From: Sutterella sp.
Lineage (GTDB): Bacteria; Pseudomonadota; Gammaproteobacteria; Burkholderiales; Burkholderiaceae_F
DNA length: 64,000 bases
Assembly: GCF_030539355.1 (NCBI RefSeq)
Contig: NZ_JAUNSF010000002.1
Span: forward strand, 1,553-65,552
Reading direction: 5' to 3'
In this document: positions 1-9,722 of the stretch, one piece after another
Layout: every line of letters starts with the position of its first letter
How positions within the stretch are numbered: the stretch's first letter is position 1
The notes under the pieces: model-generated
Seen by the model: the letters and a program-made list of their open reading frames with translations, nothing else
What the model was told of the DNA's origin: nothing
Databases searched by the model: none
Translations under genes and position numbers: made by a program

Positions 1-52
1 CAGCGACCTGCGGATTAACAGTCCGTCGCTCTACCGACTGAGCTATCGGGGA
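1..52 (-). tRNA. tRNA-Asn(GTT), 3' end cut by window edge
   Basis: The 52 bases are identical to positions 114-165, the 5' two thirds of the complete tRNA-Asn next to it. They hold the acceptor 5' strand, D arm, anticodon arm with GTT and part of the variable region. The T arm and CCA lie outside the window. It is the downstream member of a tandem pair with a 37-nt spacer. Confidence 0.9.
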
Positions 53-89
53 ATCCAGTGCGTCTTGCGACGCTAAATCGAATTTTGCT

Positions 90-165
90 TGGCTCCCCGA
101 GCTGGGCTCGAACCAGCGACCTGCGGATTAACAGTCCGTCGCTCTACCGACTGAGCTATCGGGGA
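90..165 (-). tRNA. tRNA-Asn(GTT)
   Basis: On the minus strand this folds as a 76-nt tRNA. A 7-bp acceptor stem (TCCCCGA with TCGGGGA), the anticodon loop TGTTAAT giving GTT, a TTCGAGC T loop, discriminator G and an encoded CCA are all visible. It decodes AAC/AAU. A second copy follows downstream, so the two are probably one transcript. Confidence 0.97.
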
Positions 166-178
166 ATCAAGGATGCGA

Positions 179-208
179 AGTATATGGGTAAAAGACGGAT
201 GTTGCCAA
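179..208 (-). promoter_or_regulatory. Putative promoter of the tRNA-Asn pair
   Basis: Read on the minus strand, TTGGCA (203-208) is followed after 18 nt by TATACT (179-184). The predicted transcript start falls a few bases before the tRNA at 165. Strong match to the sigma-70 consensus; no experimental support. Confidence 0.6.
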
Positions 209-226
209 ATTTCTGAATGTATCCAA

Positions 227-255
227 TTGTAACAATCCAGAAAAACTCATAAAAA
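227..255 (+). promoter_or_regulatory. Possible uvrB promoter
   Basis: TTGTAA (227-232), a 17-nt spacer and TAAAAA (250-255) lie in the AT-rich gap about 50 nt before uvrB. I see no convincing LexA-type box here. Moderate match only. Confidence 0.3.
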
Positions 256-308
256 TCAAGGAATCTCTTCAAAACGCCTGTGCCGCAGGCGAAGCGCGGA
301 TTCGTAGA

Positions 309-2366
309 ATGAAAGACCGTCCCACAAAAAAGCACGAGGCCCCAGCGGTGCGCACCGTCACGTTTCCCAACTCTCCCTTCATCCTGCACGAGCCTTTTCC
401 GCCCTCGGGCGACCAGCCCCAGGCGATCGAGGCGCTCGCGTCGGGCCTTGAGAACGGCGTGATGTACCAGACGCTGCTCGGCGTGACGGGCTCGGGCAAG
501 ACCTACACGATGGCGAACGTCATCGCCCGAGAGGGCGTGCCCGCGATCATCTTCGCGCCGAACAAGACGCTCGCCGCGCAGACCTACTCCGAGATGAGGG
601 ACTTCTTCCCGGAGAACGCCGTCGAGTACTTCGTCTCCTACTACGACTTCTACCAGCCCGAGGCCTATGTGCCGGCGCGCGACCTCTTCATCGAGAAGGA
701 CGCCGCCGTGAACGAGCACATCGAGCAGATGCGTCTCGCCGCGACGAAGTCCATTCTCGAGCGCCGCGACACGATCATCGTCGCCACCGTGAGCTCGATC
801 TACGGCATCGGCGCGCCCGAGAGCTACACCGACATGCGCCTCATCCTGCGCACCGGCGACCGCAAGAGCCAGAGGAGCCTGATCGGGCAGCTCGTGCGCA
901 TGCAGTACAAGCGCACCGACATGGAGTTCATGCGCGGCACGTTCCGCGTCCGCGGCGACACGGTCGACGTCTTCCCGGCGGAGCACGCCGAGACGGCGGT
1001 CCGCATCGAGCTCTTCGATGACGAGGTCGACGCGATCCTGCTTTTCGATCCGATCACGGGCAAGGTCCTGCAGAAGGTTCCGCGCTTCGCCGTCTACCCG
1101 GCGAGCCACTACGTGACCCCGCGCGACGACATCGTCCGGGCGATCGAGACGATCAAGGCGGAGCTCAGGGAACGCAAGGCGGAGCTTCTCGCCCAGAACC
1201 TCCTCGTTGAGGCGCAGCGCCTCGAGCAGCGCACGCTCTTTGACATTGAGATGCTCGACCAGGTCGGTTTCTGCAAGGGCATCGAGAACTACTCGAGGCA
1301 CCTCACGGGCCTCGCGCCCGGCGTCGCGCCCCCGTGCCTCATCGACTATCTCCCGGCGGACGCCATCATGTTCTTCGACGAGAGCCACGTGATGATGGGG
1401 CAGCTCGGAGGCATGTACCGCGGCGACCGGGCCCGCAAGGAAACGCTCGTGCGCTACGGCTTCCGTCTGCCCTCGGCGCTCGACAACCGGCCGCTGAGGT
1501 TCGACGAGTTCGAGCGCAAGATGCGCCGCTCGGTCTTCGTCTCCGCCACGCCCGCCGACTATGAGATCGAGAAGAGCGAGGGCGAGATCGTCGAGCAGGT
1601 GGTCCGTCCGACCGGTCTCGTCGATCCGCAGGTCGAGGTGCGTCCCGCGCTCACCCAGGTCGATGACCTCTTGGGCGAGATCACCGAGACGGTCGCGAAG
1701 GGCGAGCGTGTCCTCGTGACAACACTTACGAAAAAAATGGCGGAGGACCTCACGGACTTCCTCTCCGAGCAGGGCGTGAAGGTGCGCTACCTCCACAGCG
1801 ACATCGACACCGTCGAGCGCGTGGAGATCATCCGTGACCTCCGCTCGGGAACGTTTGACGTCCTGGTCGGCATCAACCTGCTCCGCGAGGGCCTCGACAT
1901 CCCCGAGGTCTCGCTCGTCGCGATACTCGACGCGGACAAGGAGGGCTTTCTCCGTTCGACGAGGTCGCTCATCCAGACGATCGGCCGGGCGGCGCGAAAC
2001 CTCGCCGGCCGCGCGATCCTCTACGGCGACCGCATGACCGACTCGATGAAGCAGGCGCTCACCGAGACCGAGCGCCGCCGCGAGAAGCAGCAGGCCTACA
2101 ACAAGGAGCACGGCATCACGCCCCGGGGGGTCAAGAAGGAAATCCGCGAGATCATCGACGGCGTTTACAGAGGCCCCGACGCGACGTTCTCCGCTCCCGA
2201 GGGTGTCGATCTCAGCGACGAGAAGTCGACGGCGAAGCGCCTTGAGGAGCTCGAGGCCGAGATGATGCGCTACGCGCGCGACCTCGATTTCGAGAAGGCG
2301 GCGAAGGTCCGCGAGGAACTGAAGCGCCTGCGCACGGCAGCCTTCGGTGCGTCGGTTGACGGCTGA
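309..2366 (+). CDS. uvrB: UvrABC excinuclease subunit B
   Basis: UvrB is the DNA damage-verifying helicase-like subunit of nucleotide excision repair; it is loaded by UvrA and then recruits UvrC for incision. The 685-residue product has the family's usual length. It shows a Walker A loop GVTGSGKT at about 58-65, a Tyr-rich beta-hairpin ([12 protein letters not shown]) that clamps the strand, a DESH Walker B box, the [11 protein letters not shown] helicase motif, and a C-terminal UVR coiled segment ([24 protein letters not shown]) for UvrC contact. It is transcribed divergently from the tRNA-Asn pair and stands alone as a transcription unit. The ATG at 309 gives a short basic N-terminal tail before the conserved NSPF region; the exact start is the only soft point. 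Confidence 0.97.
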   Translation: MKDRPTKKHEAPAVRTVTFPNSPFILHEPFPPSGDQPQAIEALASGLENGVMYQTLLGVTGSGKTYTMANVIAREGVPAIIFAPNKTLAAQTYSEMRDFFPENAVEYFVSYYDFYQPEAYVPARDLFIEKDAAVNEHIEQMRLAATKSILERRDTIIVATVSSIYGIGAPESYTDMRLILRTGDRKSQRSLIGQLVRMQYKRTDMEFMRGTFRVRGDTVDVFPAEHAETAVRIELFDDEVDAILLFDPITGKVLQKVPRFAVYPASHYVTPRDDIVRAIETIKAELRERKAELLAQNLLVEAQRLEQRTLFDIEMLDQVGFCKGIENYSRHLTGLAPGVAPPCLIDYLPADAIMFFDESHVMMGQLGGMYRGDRARKETLVRYGFRLPSALDNRPLRFDEFERKMRRSVFVSATPADYEIEKSEGEIVEQVVRPTGLVDPQVEVRPALTQVDDLLGEITETVAKGERVLVTTLTKKMAEDLTDFLSEQGVKVRYLHSDIDTVERVEIIRDLRSGTFDVLVGINLLREGLDIPEVSLVAILDADKEGFLRSTRSLIQTIGRAARNLAGRAILYGDRMTDSMKQALTETERRREKQQAYNKEHGITPRGVKKEIREIIDGVYRGPDATFSAPEGVDLSDEKSTAKRLEELEAEMMRYARDLDFEKAAKVREELKRLRTAAFGASVDG

Positions 2367-2404
2367 TGCTGACGGAAAAACGGGATATTTCAGGGGCACC
2401 GAGC

Positions 2405-2420
2405 GTTCCGTATACGGAAC
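2405..2420. repeat. 16-bp perfect palindrome, candidate operator
   Basis: GTTCCGTATACGGAAC is self-complementary over all 16 bases. It lies 39 bp after the uvrB stop and 127 bp before the LMW phosphatase gene, where a promoter or operator would sit. It does not match the IscR core. No T-run follows, so it is not an obvious terminator. The regulator, if any, is unknown. Confidence 0.5.
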
Positions 2421-2452
2421 TGCCCTACTAGGAAAACCACGGCGACTGCAGT

Positions 2453-2529
2453 AGGATTAAATCCTGCGGGTCTGCCTGTCCAATTTCACTCTTCCCCGGA
2501 GGCACCTGCAGCCGCTCCTGAGGAGCGGC
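2453..2529 (+). other. Structured leader before the LMW phosphatase gene
   Basis: Two further inverted repeats lie here: AGGATT-A-AATCCT at 2453-2465, and an 8-bp hairpin GCCGCTCC-TGA-GGAGCGGC at 2511-2529, ending 17 nt before the start codon. The second would sit close to the ribosome binding region in the mRNA. Function unknown; it could tune translation initiation. Confidence 0.4.
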
Positions 2530-2546
2530 CATCGGGACCAAGAACA

Positions 2547-3071
2547 ATGGATGACAAGACGATAAAGATCCTCTTCGTATGCTCCGGCAACGTGTGCCGC
2601 AGCCCCATGGCGCAGGCCATCTTTGCCAAGAAGGCGAAGGAGGCCGGTTTTGAGGATGTCTTTGAATCTTCAAGCGCGGGCATGTCCGACACGCACGAGG
2701 GTGATCCCTGCGATCCGCGTGCCGTGCTCACGTGCCGCAGGCGCGACGTGCAGCTCGTGGGCCACCAGGCCCGCCGCATCCAGCCCGATGACTTCGTCAA
2801 GTACGACCTGATCCTCGCGATGGACTGGGAGGTGCTCACGGAGCTCCAGCAGCGCGCCCCGGCCGAGTGCCAGCACAAGATCCAGCTCATGATGCGCTAC
2901 GCCAACGAGTTCGACGAGGCCATCGTCCCGGACCCGTACTTCGGCGTCAACGAGGGCTTCGTGCAGGCCTTCGAGTACTGCTCGGACGCCTGCGAGGGCC
3001 TGCTCGAGTACTACGAGAAGAAAGCCAAGCAGCTCAAGGCAGAGCGCGCCGCCGCCGCTGCCAAGCACTGA
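2547..3071 (+). CDS. Low-molecular-weight protein-tyrosine-phosphatase
   Basis: Cytoplasmic acid phosphatase of the LMW-PTP/arsenate reductase-like family, removing phosphate from tyrosine residues. The P-loop CSGNVCRS places the nucleophile Cys12 and Arg18 in the CX5R spacing, and the general-acid DPY motif appears late (VPDPYFG). At 174 residues it is slightly longer than the usual 150-160 because of a charged Ala/Lys-rich tail. It directly precedes iscR; this linkage is common in Betaproteobacteria, although a role in Fe-S assembly is not established. Its physiological substrate cannot be read from sequence. The ATG has only a weak purine-rich ribosome site (CCAAGAACA). Confidence 0.9.
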   Translation: MDDKTIKILFVCSGNVCRSPMAQAIFAKKAKEAGFEDVFESSSAGMSDTHEGDPCDPRAVLTCRRRDVQLVGHQARRIQPDDFVKYDLILAMDWEVLTELQQRAPAECQHKIQLMMRYANEFDEAIVPDPYFGVNEGFVQAFEYCSDACEGLLEYYEKKAKQLKAERAAAAAKH

Positions 3072-3141
3072 AACACCCGTCACACCAGGGCCTCGGAATC
3101 CTCCGGGGCCTTCTGCCGCAGAGCTTCTGAGAAGATCTGCA

Positions 3142-3179
3142 ATACCTGACTTGATTGGTCAGAAATTGCAGAGTACAAT
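3142..3179 (+). promoter_or_regulatory. isc promoter overlapped by an IscR site
   Basis: TTGATT (3151-3156), a 17-nt spacer and TACAAT (3174-3179) form a good promoter. The -35 element lies inside an imperfect palindrome at 3142-3166 with the type 1 IscR layout (CTGACT....GGTCAG, ATA at the left end). [2Fe-2S]-IscR binding here would block RNA polymerase, as in the autorepression known from E. coli. Confidence 0.75.
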
Positions 3180-3187
3180 CCGTCTCC

Positions 3188-3212
3188 AAAATTGACTGAT
3201 TTAGTCAGGAAT
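3188..3212 (+). promoter_or_regulatory. Second IscR type 1 binding site
   Basis: The core GACTGATTTAGTC (3194-3206) fits the type 1 IscR consensus GACT-R-WWW-Y-AGTC at every position. It lies just downstream of the predicted start site near 3186, so with the upstream site it brackets the promoter. Confidence 0.78.
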
Positions 3213-3271
3213 GCACGGACCGGCACCCCGGAACGACAGATTCCCCGGCCGCGCATTTTCAGGAGAACGAC

Positions 3272-3766
3272 TTGAAGCTCACAACGAAGGGGCGCTTCGC
3301 CGTCACCGCCATGGTGGATCTCGCCATGCGCGCGGAGGAATGCGGCTCGCCCATCCCCATCGCCCAGATCGCTGAACGCCAGAAGATCTCGCTCACTTAT
3401 CTCGAGCAGATCTTCTGCAGACTGCGCCGCGCCGGGCTCGTTGAGAGCACCCGCGGACCGGGCGGCGGCTACCGTCTCGCCGAGCCTGCTGAATCAATCA
3501 CCATCGACCGCATCATCATCGCGGTCGACGAGAACATGGATACCACCCAGTGCGGCGGCGAGGGCACCTGCCAGGGCGGCGCCTCCTGCCTCACGCACCA
3601 CCTGTGGGAAGACCTCAACAACGTCATCGAGCGCTTCCTCGCGGGCGTCTCGCTCGCATCGCTCGTGGCCGAGGCCGCTCACCATCATCACGGAACTGAG
3701 ACGGTGATTCCGGCGGTCATCCCCGTAAAGAACAGCGCGGCGTCAGACCGCGGCAAAGTGGCCTGA
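3272..3766 (+). CDS. iscR: Fe-S cluster assembly transcriptional regulator IscR
   Basis: Rrf2-family winged-helix regulator that senses Fe-S status by carrying a [2Fe-2S] cluster. The N-terminus [14 protein letters not shown] and the HTH/wing RGPGGGY are near-canonical. Cluster ligands Cys94, Cys100, Cys106 and His109 are all present in E. coli-like spacing. The start codon is TTG at 3272, preceded by AGGAGA; no ATG fits the conserved N-terminus. The 164-residue length matches the family, with a His-rich stretch near residue 135. Two IscR-type operators lie directly upstream, so autoregulation is very likely. It heads iscRSUA-hscBA-fdx-iscX. Confidence 0.97.
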   Translation: MKLTTKGRFAVTAMVDLAMRAEECGSPIPIAQIAERQKISLTYLEQIFCRLRRAGLVESTRGPGGGYRLAEPAESITIDRIIIAVDENMDTTQCGGEGTCQGGASCLTHHLWEDLNNVIERFLAGVSLASLVAEAAHHHHGTETVIPAVIPVKNSAASDRGKVA

Positions 3767-3831
3767 CCCCGGCGTCCAAGACCCGGAAAGACCAGAACCC
3801 AAGTCATTCAACTCCAGGAATTTTCAAGAAA

Positions 3832-5043
<1,212 letters not shown>

Positions 5044-5075
5044 TCCACCGCGAACCAAACCATTTTTTGAATCAG

Positions 5076-5132
5076 TCCGCCCGGGAGAGGTCTCAGAGAC
5101 TCCCGAAGAGAGTCTCCTCCCGGGAAAGCGGA
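5076..5132 (+). other. Strong RNA stem-loop between iscS and iscU
   Basis: TCCG (5076-5079) plus CCCGGGAG (5080-5087) pair with CTCCCGGG (5117-5124) and CGGA (5129-5132). Inside, GAGACT (5096-5101) pairs with AGTCTC (5111-5116). No T-run follows, so it looks like an mRNA-processing or stability element rather than a terminator. In E. coli the iscR-iscS part of the message is separately stabilised after RyhB action; a comparable role here is inference. Confidence 0.6.
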
Positions 5133-5152
5133 CAACGGAGTGAAGAACAATC

Positions 5153-5542
5153 ATGGCCTACAGTGAAAAGCTGATCGACCACTACGAGCATCCCCGCAAC
5201 GTCGGCACGCTCGACAAGAACGCCCAGGATGTCGGCACCGGCATGGTGGGCGCCCCTGCCTGCGGCGACGTGATGCGCCTGCAGATCAAGGTGAACGACG
5301 AAGGCGTCATCGAGGACGCGAAGTTCAAGACCTACGGCTGCGGCTCGGCCATCGCCTCCTCCTCCCTCGTCTCCGAGTGGGTGAAGGGCAAGACGCTCGA
5401 CGAGGCCGGCAAGATCACCAACGCCGAGATCGCCGACGAGCTCGCGCTCCCGCCCGTGAAGATCCACTGCTCGATTCTCGCCGAGGACGCCGTCAAGGCC
5501 GCCATCGCCGACTACCGTGCCAAGCAGACCAAGGAGAACTGA
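5153..5542 (+). CDS. iscU: Fe-S cluster scaffold IscU
   Basis: Scaffold on which [2Fe-2S] and [4Fe-4S] clusters are built from IscS sulfur. All three cluster cysteines (Cys37, Cys63, Cys106), Asp39 and His105 are present. The HscA recognition peptide LPPVK is at 99-103. Length 129 is standard. Followed by iscA after 2 bp, so translation of the two is probably coupled. Confidence 0.98.
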   Translation: MAYSEKLIDHYEHPRNVGTLDKNAQDVGTGMVGAPACGDVMRLQIKVNDEGVIEDAKFKTYGCGSAIASSSLVSEWVKGKTLDEAGKITNAEIADELALPPVKIHCSILAEDAVKAAIADYRAKQTKEN

Positions 5543-5544
5543 GA

Positions 5545-5868
5545 ATGCCCGTCACCCTCACTGAAGCGGCCGCCCGTCACGTCCAGAAGTACATCGACCG
5601 CCGCGGCAAGGGCATCGGTCTGCGCCTCGGCGTCAAGACCTCCGGCTGCTCCGGCATGGCCTACAAGCTCGAGTTCGCCGACGCCGTCAACGATGACGAC
5701 AAGGTCTGGGAGAGCTTCGGCGTCAAGGTGATCGTCGATGAGAAGAGCCTTCCCTACATCGACGGCACCGAGCTCGACTACACCCGCGAGGGCCTGCAGG
5801 AAGGGTTCCGCTTCAAGAACCCCAACGAGAAGAGCCGCTGCGGCTGCGGCGAGTCCTTCAACGTCTGA
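5545..5868 (+). CDS. iscA: A-type Fe-S carrier IscA
   Basis: Carrier that accepts clusters from IscU and delivers them to apoproteins. The 107-residue product has the CSG...CGCG signature with Cys35, Cys99 and Cys101. The ATG at 5545 was chosen because it directly follows the iscU stop and gives the conserved MPVTLTEAA start; a longer open frame upstream merely overlaps iscU. Next is hscB, whose ATG is 22 bp away. Confidence 0.97.
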   Translation: MPVTLTEAAARHVQKYIDRRGKGIGLRLGVKTSGCSGMAYKLEFADAVNDDDKVWESFGVKVIVDEKSLPYIDGTELDYTREGLQEGFRFKNPNEKSRCGCGESFNV

Positions 5869-5890
5869 CCTGCAGGATAAGTTTTCAGAG

Positions 5891-6382
5891 ATGGCAATGC
5901 TTTCTCCCTTCGAGCTCTTCGGCCTCGCGCCGAAGTTCTCGATTGACCTTGAAAAGCTCAAGGCCGCCCACGAGCGCGCGATCCTGAAGGTCCACCCGGA
6001 CCGCTTCGCCGGCCGCCCCGCGGCCGAGCGACGCGTCGCCGAGCAGTGGAGCGCCCGCATCAACGAGAGCTTCGCGACGCTCTCGGATCCGGTGAAGCGC
6101 GCCACGCTGCTCCTCGAGACCGCCGGTCACCCGGTCGGCGCCGAGACGGACACGCGCATGCCCGCTGACTTCCTCATGGAGCAGATGAGCTGGCGCGAGG
6201 ATCTCGAGGACGCCGCCGACGAGGCCGGCCGCGAGGCCGTCCGTGCGAAGGCCCGCTCCCGGTTCGGGGAGACCGAGGCCGAGCTCGCCCGCGCGATCGA
6301 TGAGCGCGCCGACTGGGACGCCGCGCGCGATCTCACGCGGCGCCTGATGTTCATCGCCCGCTTCCTCGAGCAGACCCGCTGA
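5891..6382 (+). CDS. hscB: Co-chaperone HscB (J-domain protein)
   Basis: Type III J-protein that binds IscU and stimulates HscA ATPase for cluster transfer. The J domain has the HPD triad at 35-37 (KVHPDRF), and a C-terminal three-helix region for IscU follows. The start at 5891 ([12 protein letters not shown]) gives 163 residues, near the 171 of E. coli; ATG 5897 is an alternative. The open frame extends upstream into iscA, but those residues are not HscB-like. Confidence 0.95.
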   Translation: MAMLSPFELFGLAPKFSIDLEKLKAAHERAILKVHPDRFAGRPAAERRVAEQWSARINESFATLSDPVKRATLLLETAGHPVGAETDTRMPADFLMEQMSWREDLEDAADEAGREAVRAKARSRFGETEAELARAIDERADWDAARDLTRRLMFIARFLEQTR

Positions 6383-6438
6383 AGGCGCGGTCCGCACCGG
6401 GGACAAGAAGAACAATTCCACAAAAAGAATCACTAGTC

Positions 6439-8343
6439 ATGGCCCTTTTTCAGATCGCCGAGCCCGGACTCTCGGCCGCTCCTCATGAGCACCGTCTTGC
6501 CGTCGGCATAGATCTCGGCACGACCAACTCGCTCGTCGCCTCCGTCTTCTCGGGCACGCCCGAGGTGATCGCGGACGCGGAGGGCAGGAGGCTCCTGCCG
6601 TCGGTCGTCCGCTACCTCGCGGACGGCTCGGTCGAAACGGGCTGGGAGGCGCTCGCCGCCGCCGAGCTCGATCCCGAGAACACGATCTACTCGGCCAAGC
6701 GCCTCATAGGCCGCGGCCGCTCGGATCTGAAGAACCTCCCCGCGCTTCCCTACCGCATCGAGGAAGTGCCGGGCGGCGTCGCCATCGACACCGTCGCCGG
6801 CCGCAAGTCGCCCGTGGAGGTGAGCGCGCAGGTCCTGAAGACGCTCAAGGCCCGCGCCGAGGAGCGCCTGGGCGGCGAGCTCACCGGCGCAGTGATCACG
6901 GTTCCGGCCTACTTCGACGACGCGCAGCGTCAGGCGACGAAGGACGCGGCGAGGCTCGCCGATCTCACGGTGCTGAGACTCCTCTCCGAGCCCACCGCGG
7001 CGGCGCTCGCCTACGGCCTCGACAACGGCGCCGAGGGCATCTACCTCGTCTATGACCTCGGCGGCGGCACCTTCGACGTGTCGCTCTTGAAGCTCACGCG
7101 CGGCGTCTTCGAGGTGCTCGCCACCGGCGGCAACGCCGCTCTGGGCGGCGACGACTTCGACCACATCGTCTTCGAGCGCTTCACGAAGGCACTGGGCGAC
7201 GCGGCCGGCCTCACCCCCGAGGACCGCCGTCAGCTGCTCGACGCCGCGAAGCGCACGAAGGAGGCGCTCACCGAGTCCGACACGGCGCCCGTCTCCCTCG
7301 CGCTCTCGGGCGGCAGGAAGATCGAGCTCGACTACTCGCGCGCCGAGTTTGACGCCGCGACGAAGCATCTCGTCGACGAGACGATCGAGGCCGCGGCCCG
7401 GGTGCTCGCCGATGCGAAGCTCACGAAATCGGACGTGAAGGGCGTCGTCCTCGTGGGCGGCTCGACCCGCATGCCCGCCGTGCGCATCGCCGTGCGCGAC
7501 TACTTCGGGGTTGACCCCCTGACCGGCATCGACCCGGACTGCGTGGTCGCCGTCGGCGCCGCGATGCAGGCCAACAAGCTCGCCGGCAACGCGGGCGAGG
7601 GCGATGACTGGCTGCTCCTTGACGTGACGCCGCTCTCGCTCGGCCTCGAGACCATGGGCGGCCTCGTCGAGAAAGTGATTCCGCGCAACTCCGCGATTCC
7701 GATCGCCTGCGCGCAGGACTTCACGACCTTCCGCGACGGCCAGACCGCCATGGCGATCCATGTGGTGCAGGGCGAGCGCGAGGTGGTGGACGCCTGCCGT
7801 TCGCTCGCGCGGTTCGAACTGCGCGGCATCCCGCCGATGGCAGCGGGCGCCGCCCGCATCCGCGTCACCTTCCAGATCGACGCGGACGGACTGCTCTCCG
7901 TCTCCGCGCGCGAGATGACCTCGGGCGTCGAGGCCCGCGTGGAGGTGAAGCCCTCCTACGGGCTCTCGGACGACGACATCGTGCGCATGCTCCAGGAGGG
8001 CAACACGAGCGCCGAGGCCGACATGCTCGCCCGCAAGCTCCGCGAGGAGCAGGTCGAGGCCCGCAGGCTTCTCGAGAGCACGAGGAGCGCGCTTGACGCC
8101 GACAAGGACCTGCTCTCGGCCGAGGAATTGGCCGAGATCGAGGCGCTCGGAACGAAGCTCGCCGAACTCGCCGCCGGCACGGACGCCGACGCGATCCACG
8201 CCGCGCTCGAGGCGCTTGCCAAGGGCACGGAATCCTTCGCCGAACGCCGCATGGACCGCTCGATCCGCGCCGCGCTCGCCGGCAAGTCGATCGACGACGA
8301 CATCTTCGGCCTCGAAGGCGACGACGAGACGAAGAAGGACTGA
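6439..8343 (+). CDS. hscA: Fe-S assembly chaperone HscA (Hsp70 family)
   Basis: Specialised Hsp70 that drives cluster release from IscU in an ATP cycle. The nucleotide-binding domain shows [10 protein letters not shown] near residue 22, [12 protein letters not shown] and [12 protein letters not shown]. The substrate-binding domain ([14 protein letters not shown] onward) and helical lid follow. The 634 residues exceed E. coli HscA (616) by a small amount, from an extended N-terminus ([17 protein letters not shown]) and an acidic tail. It ends 88 bp before fdx, and that gap contains the tRNA-Pro fragment. Confidence 0.97.
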   Translation: MALFQIAEPGLSAAPHEHRLAVGIDLGTTNSLVASVFSGTPEVIADAEGRRLLPSVVRYLADGSVETGWEALAAAELDPENTIYSAKRLIGRGRSDLKNLPALPYRIEEVPGGVAIDTVAGRKSPVEVSAQVLKTLKARAEERLGGELTGAVITVPAYFDDAQRQATKDAARLADLTVLRLLSEPTAAALAYGLDNGAEGIYLVYDLGGGTFDVSLLKLTRGVFEVLATGGNAALGGDDFDHIVFERFTKALGDAAGLTPEDRRQLLDAAKRTKEALTESDTAPVSLALSGGRKIELDYSRAEFDAATKHLVDETIEAAARVLADAKLTKSDVKGVVLVGGSTRMPAVRIAVRDYFGVDPLTGIDPDCVVAVGAAMQANKLAGNAGEGDDWLLLDVTPLSLGLETMGGLVEKVIPRNSAIPIACAQDFTTFRDGQTAMAIHVVQGEREVVDACRSLARFELRGIPPMAAGAARIRVTFQIDADGLLSVSAREMTSGVEARVEVKPSYGLSDDDIVRMLQEGNTSAEADMLARKLREEQVEARRLLESTRSALDADKDLLSAEELAEIEALGTKLAELAAGTDADAIHAALEALAKGTESFAERRMDRSIRAALAGKSIDDDIFGLEGDDETKKD

Positions 8344-8373
8344 CAACCAAACATGCACTGAGACCCCGGCGGC

Positions 8374-8410
8374 GGGTCGCGAGTTCGAATCCCGCCGCCC
8401 CGATCAGAAC
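8374..8410 (+). other. 3' fragment of tRNA-Pro inside the isc operon
   Basis: Positions 8374-8410 match the 3' end of the tRNA-Pro at 37514-37590 plus its flank at 36 of 37 positions. The match spans the T arm, the acceptor 3' strand, discriminator and CAGAAC; the single mismatch turns the CCA into TCA. The 5' half of a tRNA is absent. The unusual A-C mismatch inside the T stem is shared by both copies. The upstream bases add a 9-bp hairpin, GGCGGCGGG (8368-8376) with CCCGCCGCC (8391-8399). It may be a recombination or integration scar, or serve as an RNA element between hscA and fdx. Confidence 0.75.
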
Positions 8411-8431
8411 TAAAACGAAGAGGAACAAGCA

Positions 8432-8770
8432 ATGCCCAAGATCACCATTCTTCCCCACGAGGAACTCTGCCCGCAGGGAATCACGTTTGACGCCGAGCCG
8501 GGCGTCGTGCTCGCCAAGGCCATGCTCGCCGCCGGCGTGAAGATCCCGCACGCCTGCGAGTTCAACTGTGCGTGCGCCACCTGCCACGTCATCATCCGCG
8601 AGGGCTACGACTCGCTCTCCGAGCCCTCGGACAACGAGCTCGACCACCTCGACACGGCCTGGGGCGCCTGCGCCGAGAGCCGTCTCTCCTGCCAGGCGAA
8701 GCTCGGAGACGAGGACGTCACGGTCGAGATCCCGCGCTACAACCGCAATCTCGTCGGCGAAAGGGAGTAA
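8432..8770 (+). CDS. fdx: ISC-type [2Fe-2S] ferredoxin
   Basis: Adrenodoxin-type ferredoxin that supplies electrons for cluster assembly on IscU. The ligands Cys42, Cys48, Cys51 and Cys87 fall at the E. coli Fdx positions. An additional Cys46 sits inside the loop. Length is 112. Located between hscA and iscX, with a 6-bp gap to iscX. Confidence 0.97.
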   Translation: MPKITILPHEELCPQGITFDAEPGVVLAKAMLAAGVKIPHACEFNCACATCHVIIREGYDSLSEPSDNELDHLDTAWGACAESRLSCQAKLGDEDVTVEIPRYNRNLVGERE

Positions 8771-8776
8771 ACCGTC

Positions 8777-8977
8777 ATGGCGCTCAAGTGGACCGATGCC
8801 CGCGCGATCGGCGAGGCGCTCTATGACGCCAACCCGGACCTGGACCCGCTCACGCTCTCCTTCGTGAAGCTCCATGCGATGGTGATCGCGCTCCCCGGGT
8901 TCGATGACGACCCCGAGGCCAGCAACGAGCGCATCCTCGAGGCGATCCTCCAGGCCTGGCTTGACGAGCGCGACTGA
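8777..8977 (+). CDS. iscX: Fe-S assembly protein IscX
   Basis: Small acidic IscS-binding protein that modulates cluster assembly in response to iron. The 66 residues keep the family's MxLKWTD start, the [12 protein letters not shown] segment and the [17 protein letters not shown] helix. Last gene of the operon, followed by a terminator. Confidence 0.96.
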   Translation: MALKWTDARAIGEALYDANPDLDPLTLSFVKLHAMVIALPGFDDDPEASNERILEAILQAWLDERD

Positions 8978-9000
8978 TCTGCCTTCCCTCCGAAGGCAAG

Positions 9001-9040
9001 AAGCCCTGCGAATCCTTGGCGGACGCAGGGCTTTCTGATT
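9001..9040 (+). terminator. isc operon terminator
   Basis: AAGCCCTGCG (9001-9010) pairs over 10 bp with CGCAGGGCTT (9024-9033), followed by a broken T-run to about 9043. It closes the isc operon and lies just before the converging nik operon. Confidence 0.8.
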
Positions 9041-9056
9041 TTTGAGCGGGTACTCC

Positions 9057-9722
9057 TCAGAGCGTGCGGAACTTCCCGTCCTCGATCGTGACTACACGGG
9101 TGCAGAGACCGGCGAGGAACTTTTCGTCGTGGCTCACGATGATCTCAGGGCCGGGGAAGGCGAGGAGCACTTCGGAGAGGCGAGTGCGCGCGGCGCGGTC
9201 GAGCCCCGTGCTCGGCTCGTCGAGGAGCAGTCCCGTCGGGTTCATCGAGAGGACGCTCGCGACGGTGACGAGCCGTTTCTGCCCGCCCGAGAGGCTGAAG
9301 GAGTCGGCGTGCGCGAGGTGCGCGATCCCGAGTCGGGCGAGCACTTCCTGCGCGCGCTCACGCGCCTCGTTTTCCGTGAGACCGAGGTTCATCGGGCCGA
9401 ACATCACGTCGTCGATCACCTCGGGAAAGAAGAGCTGATCGTCGGGGTTCTGGAGCACGAAGCCCGCGCGCGTGCGTACGCGCCGGAAGTCCTCCTTTGT
9501 CTTCGCCGCGTCGCCCATGCAGAGGATCTCGCCCGTCTGAGGCGTCTCAAGTCCGGTGAGGATCCTCAGGAACGTGGATTTCCCGGTGCCGTTGTCCGCG
9601 GCGATGCCGAGGCGCTCGGTCATGCCGCAGCGGAAGTCCGCGTCCCGAAAGAGCGGCGCACCGGCGAGCCATGCGAAGGTGAGCCCGGTCACGCGGAAGA
9701 AGTCTTCATCCGTCACAGACAT
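9057..9722 (-). CDS. nikO: Nickel/cobalt ECF transporter ATP-binding subunit
   Basis: ATPase of a CbiMNQO/NikKLMQO-type importer. The 221 residues show the Walker A ADNGTGKST (Ala where most have Gly), a Q-loop (VLQNPDDQLFF), signature SLSGGQKR, Walker B LLLDEPSTGLD and the switch His (IIVSHDEKF). The ATG at 9722 overlaps the end of nikQ by 10 bp; a longer frame to 9830 gives Arg-rich sequence that is a shadow of nikQ. Slightly shorter than typical CbiO. Nickel versus cobalt is not decided by this subunit. Confidence 0.9.
   Translation of the reverse strand: MSVTDEDFFRVTGLTFAWLAGAPLFRDADFRCGMTERLGIAADNGTGKSTFLRILTGLETPQTGEILCMGDAAKTKEDFRRVRTRAGFVLQNPDDQLFFPEVIDDVMFGPMNLGLTENEARERAQEVLARLGIAHLAHADSFSLSGGQKRLVTVASVLSMNPTGLLLDEPSTGLDRAARTRLSEVLLAFPGPEIIVSHDEKFLAGLCTRVVTIEDGKFRTL

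Noticed and set aside
156..2399. Long minus-strand frame over uvrB (747 codons)
   Set aside because: Antisense shadow caused by GC-biased third positions; no domain, and uvrB is certain.
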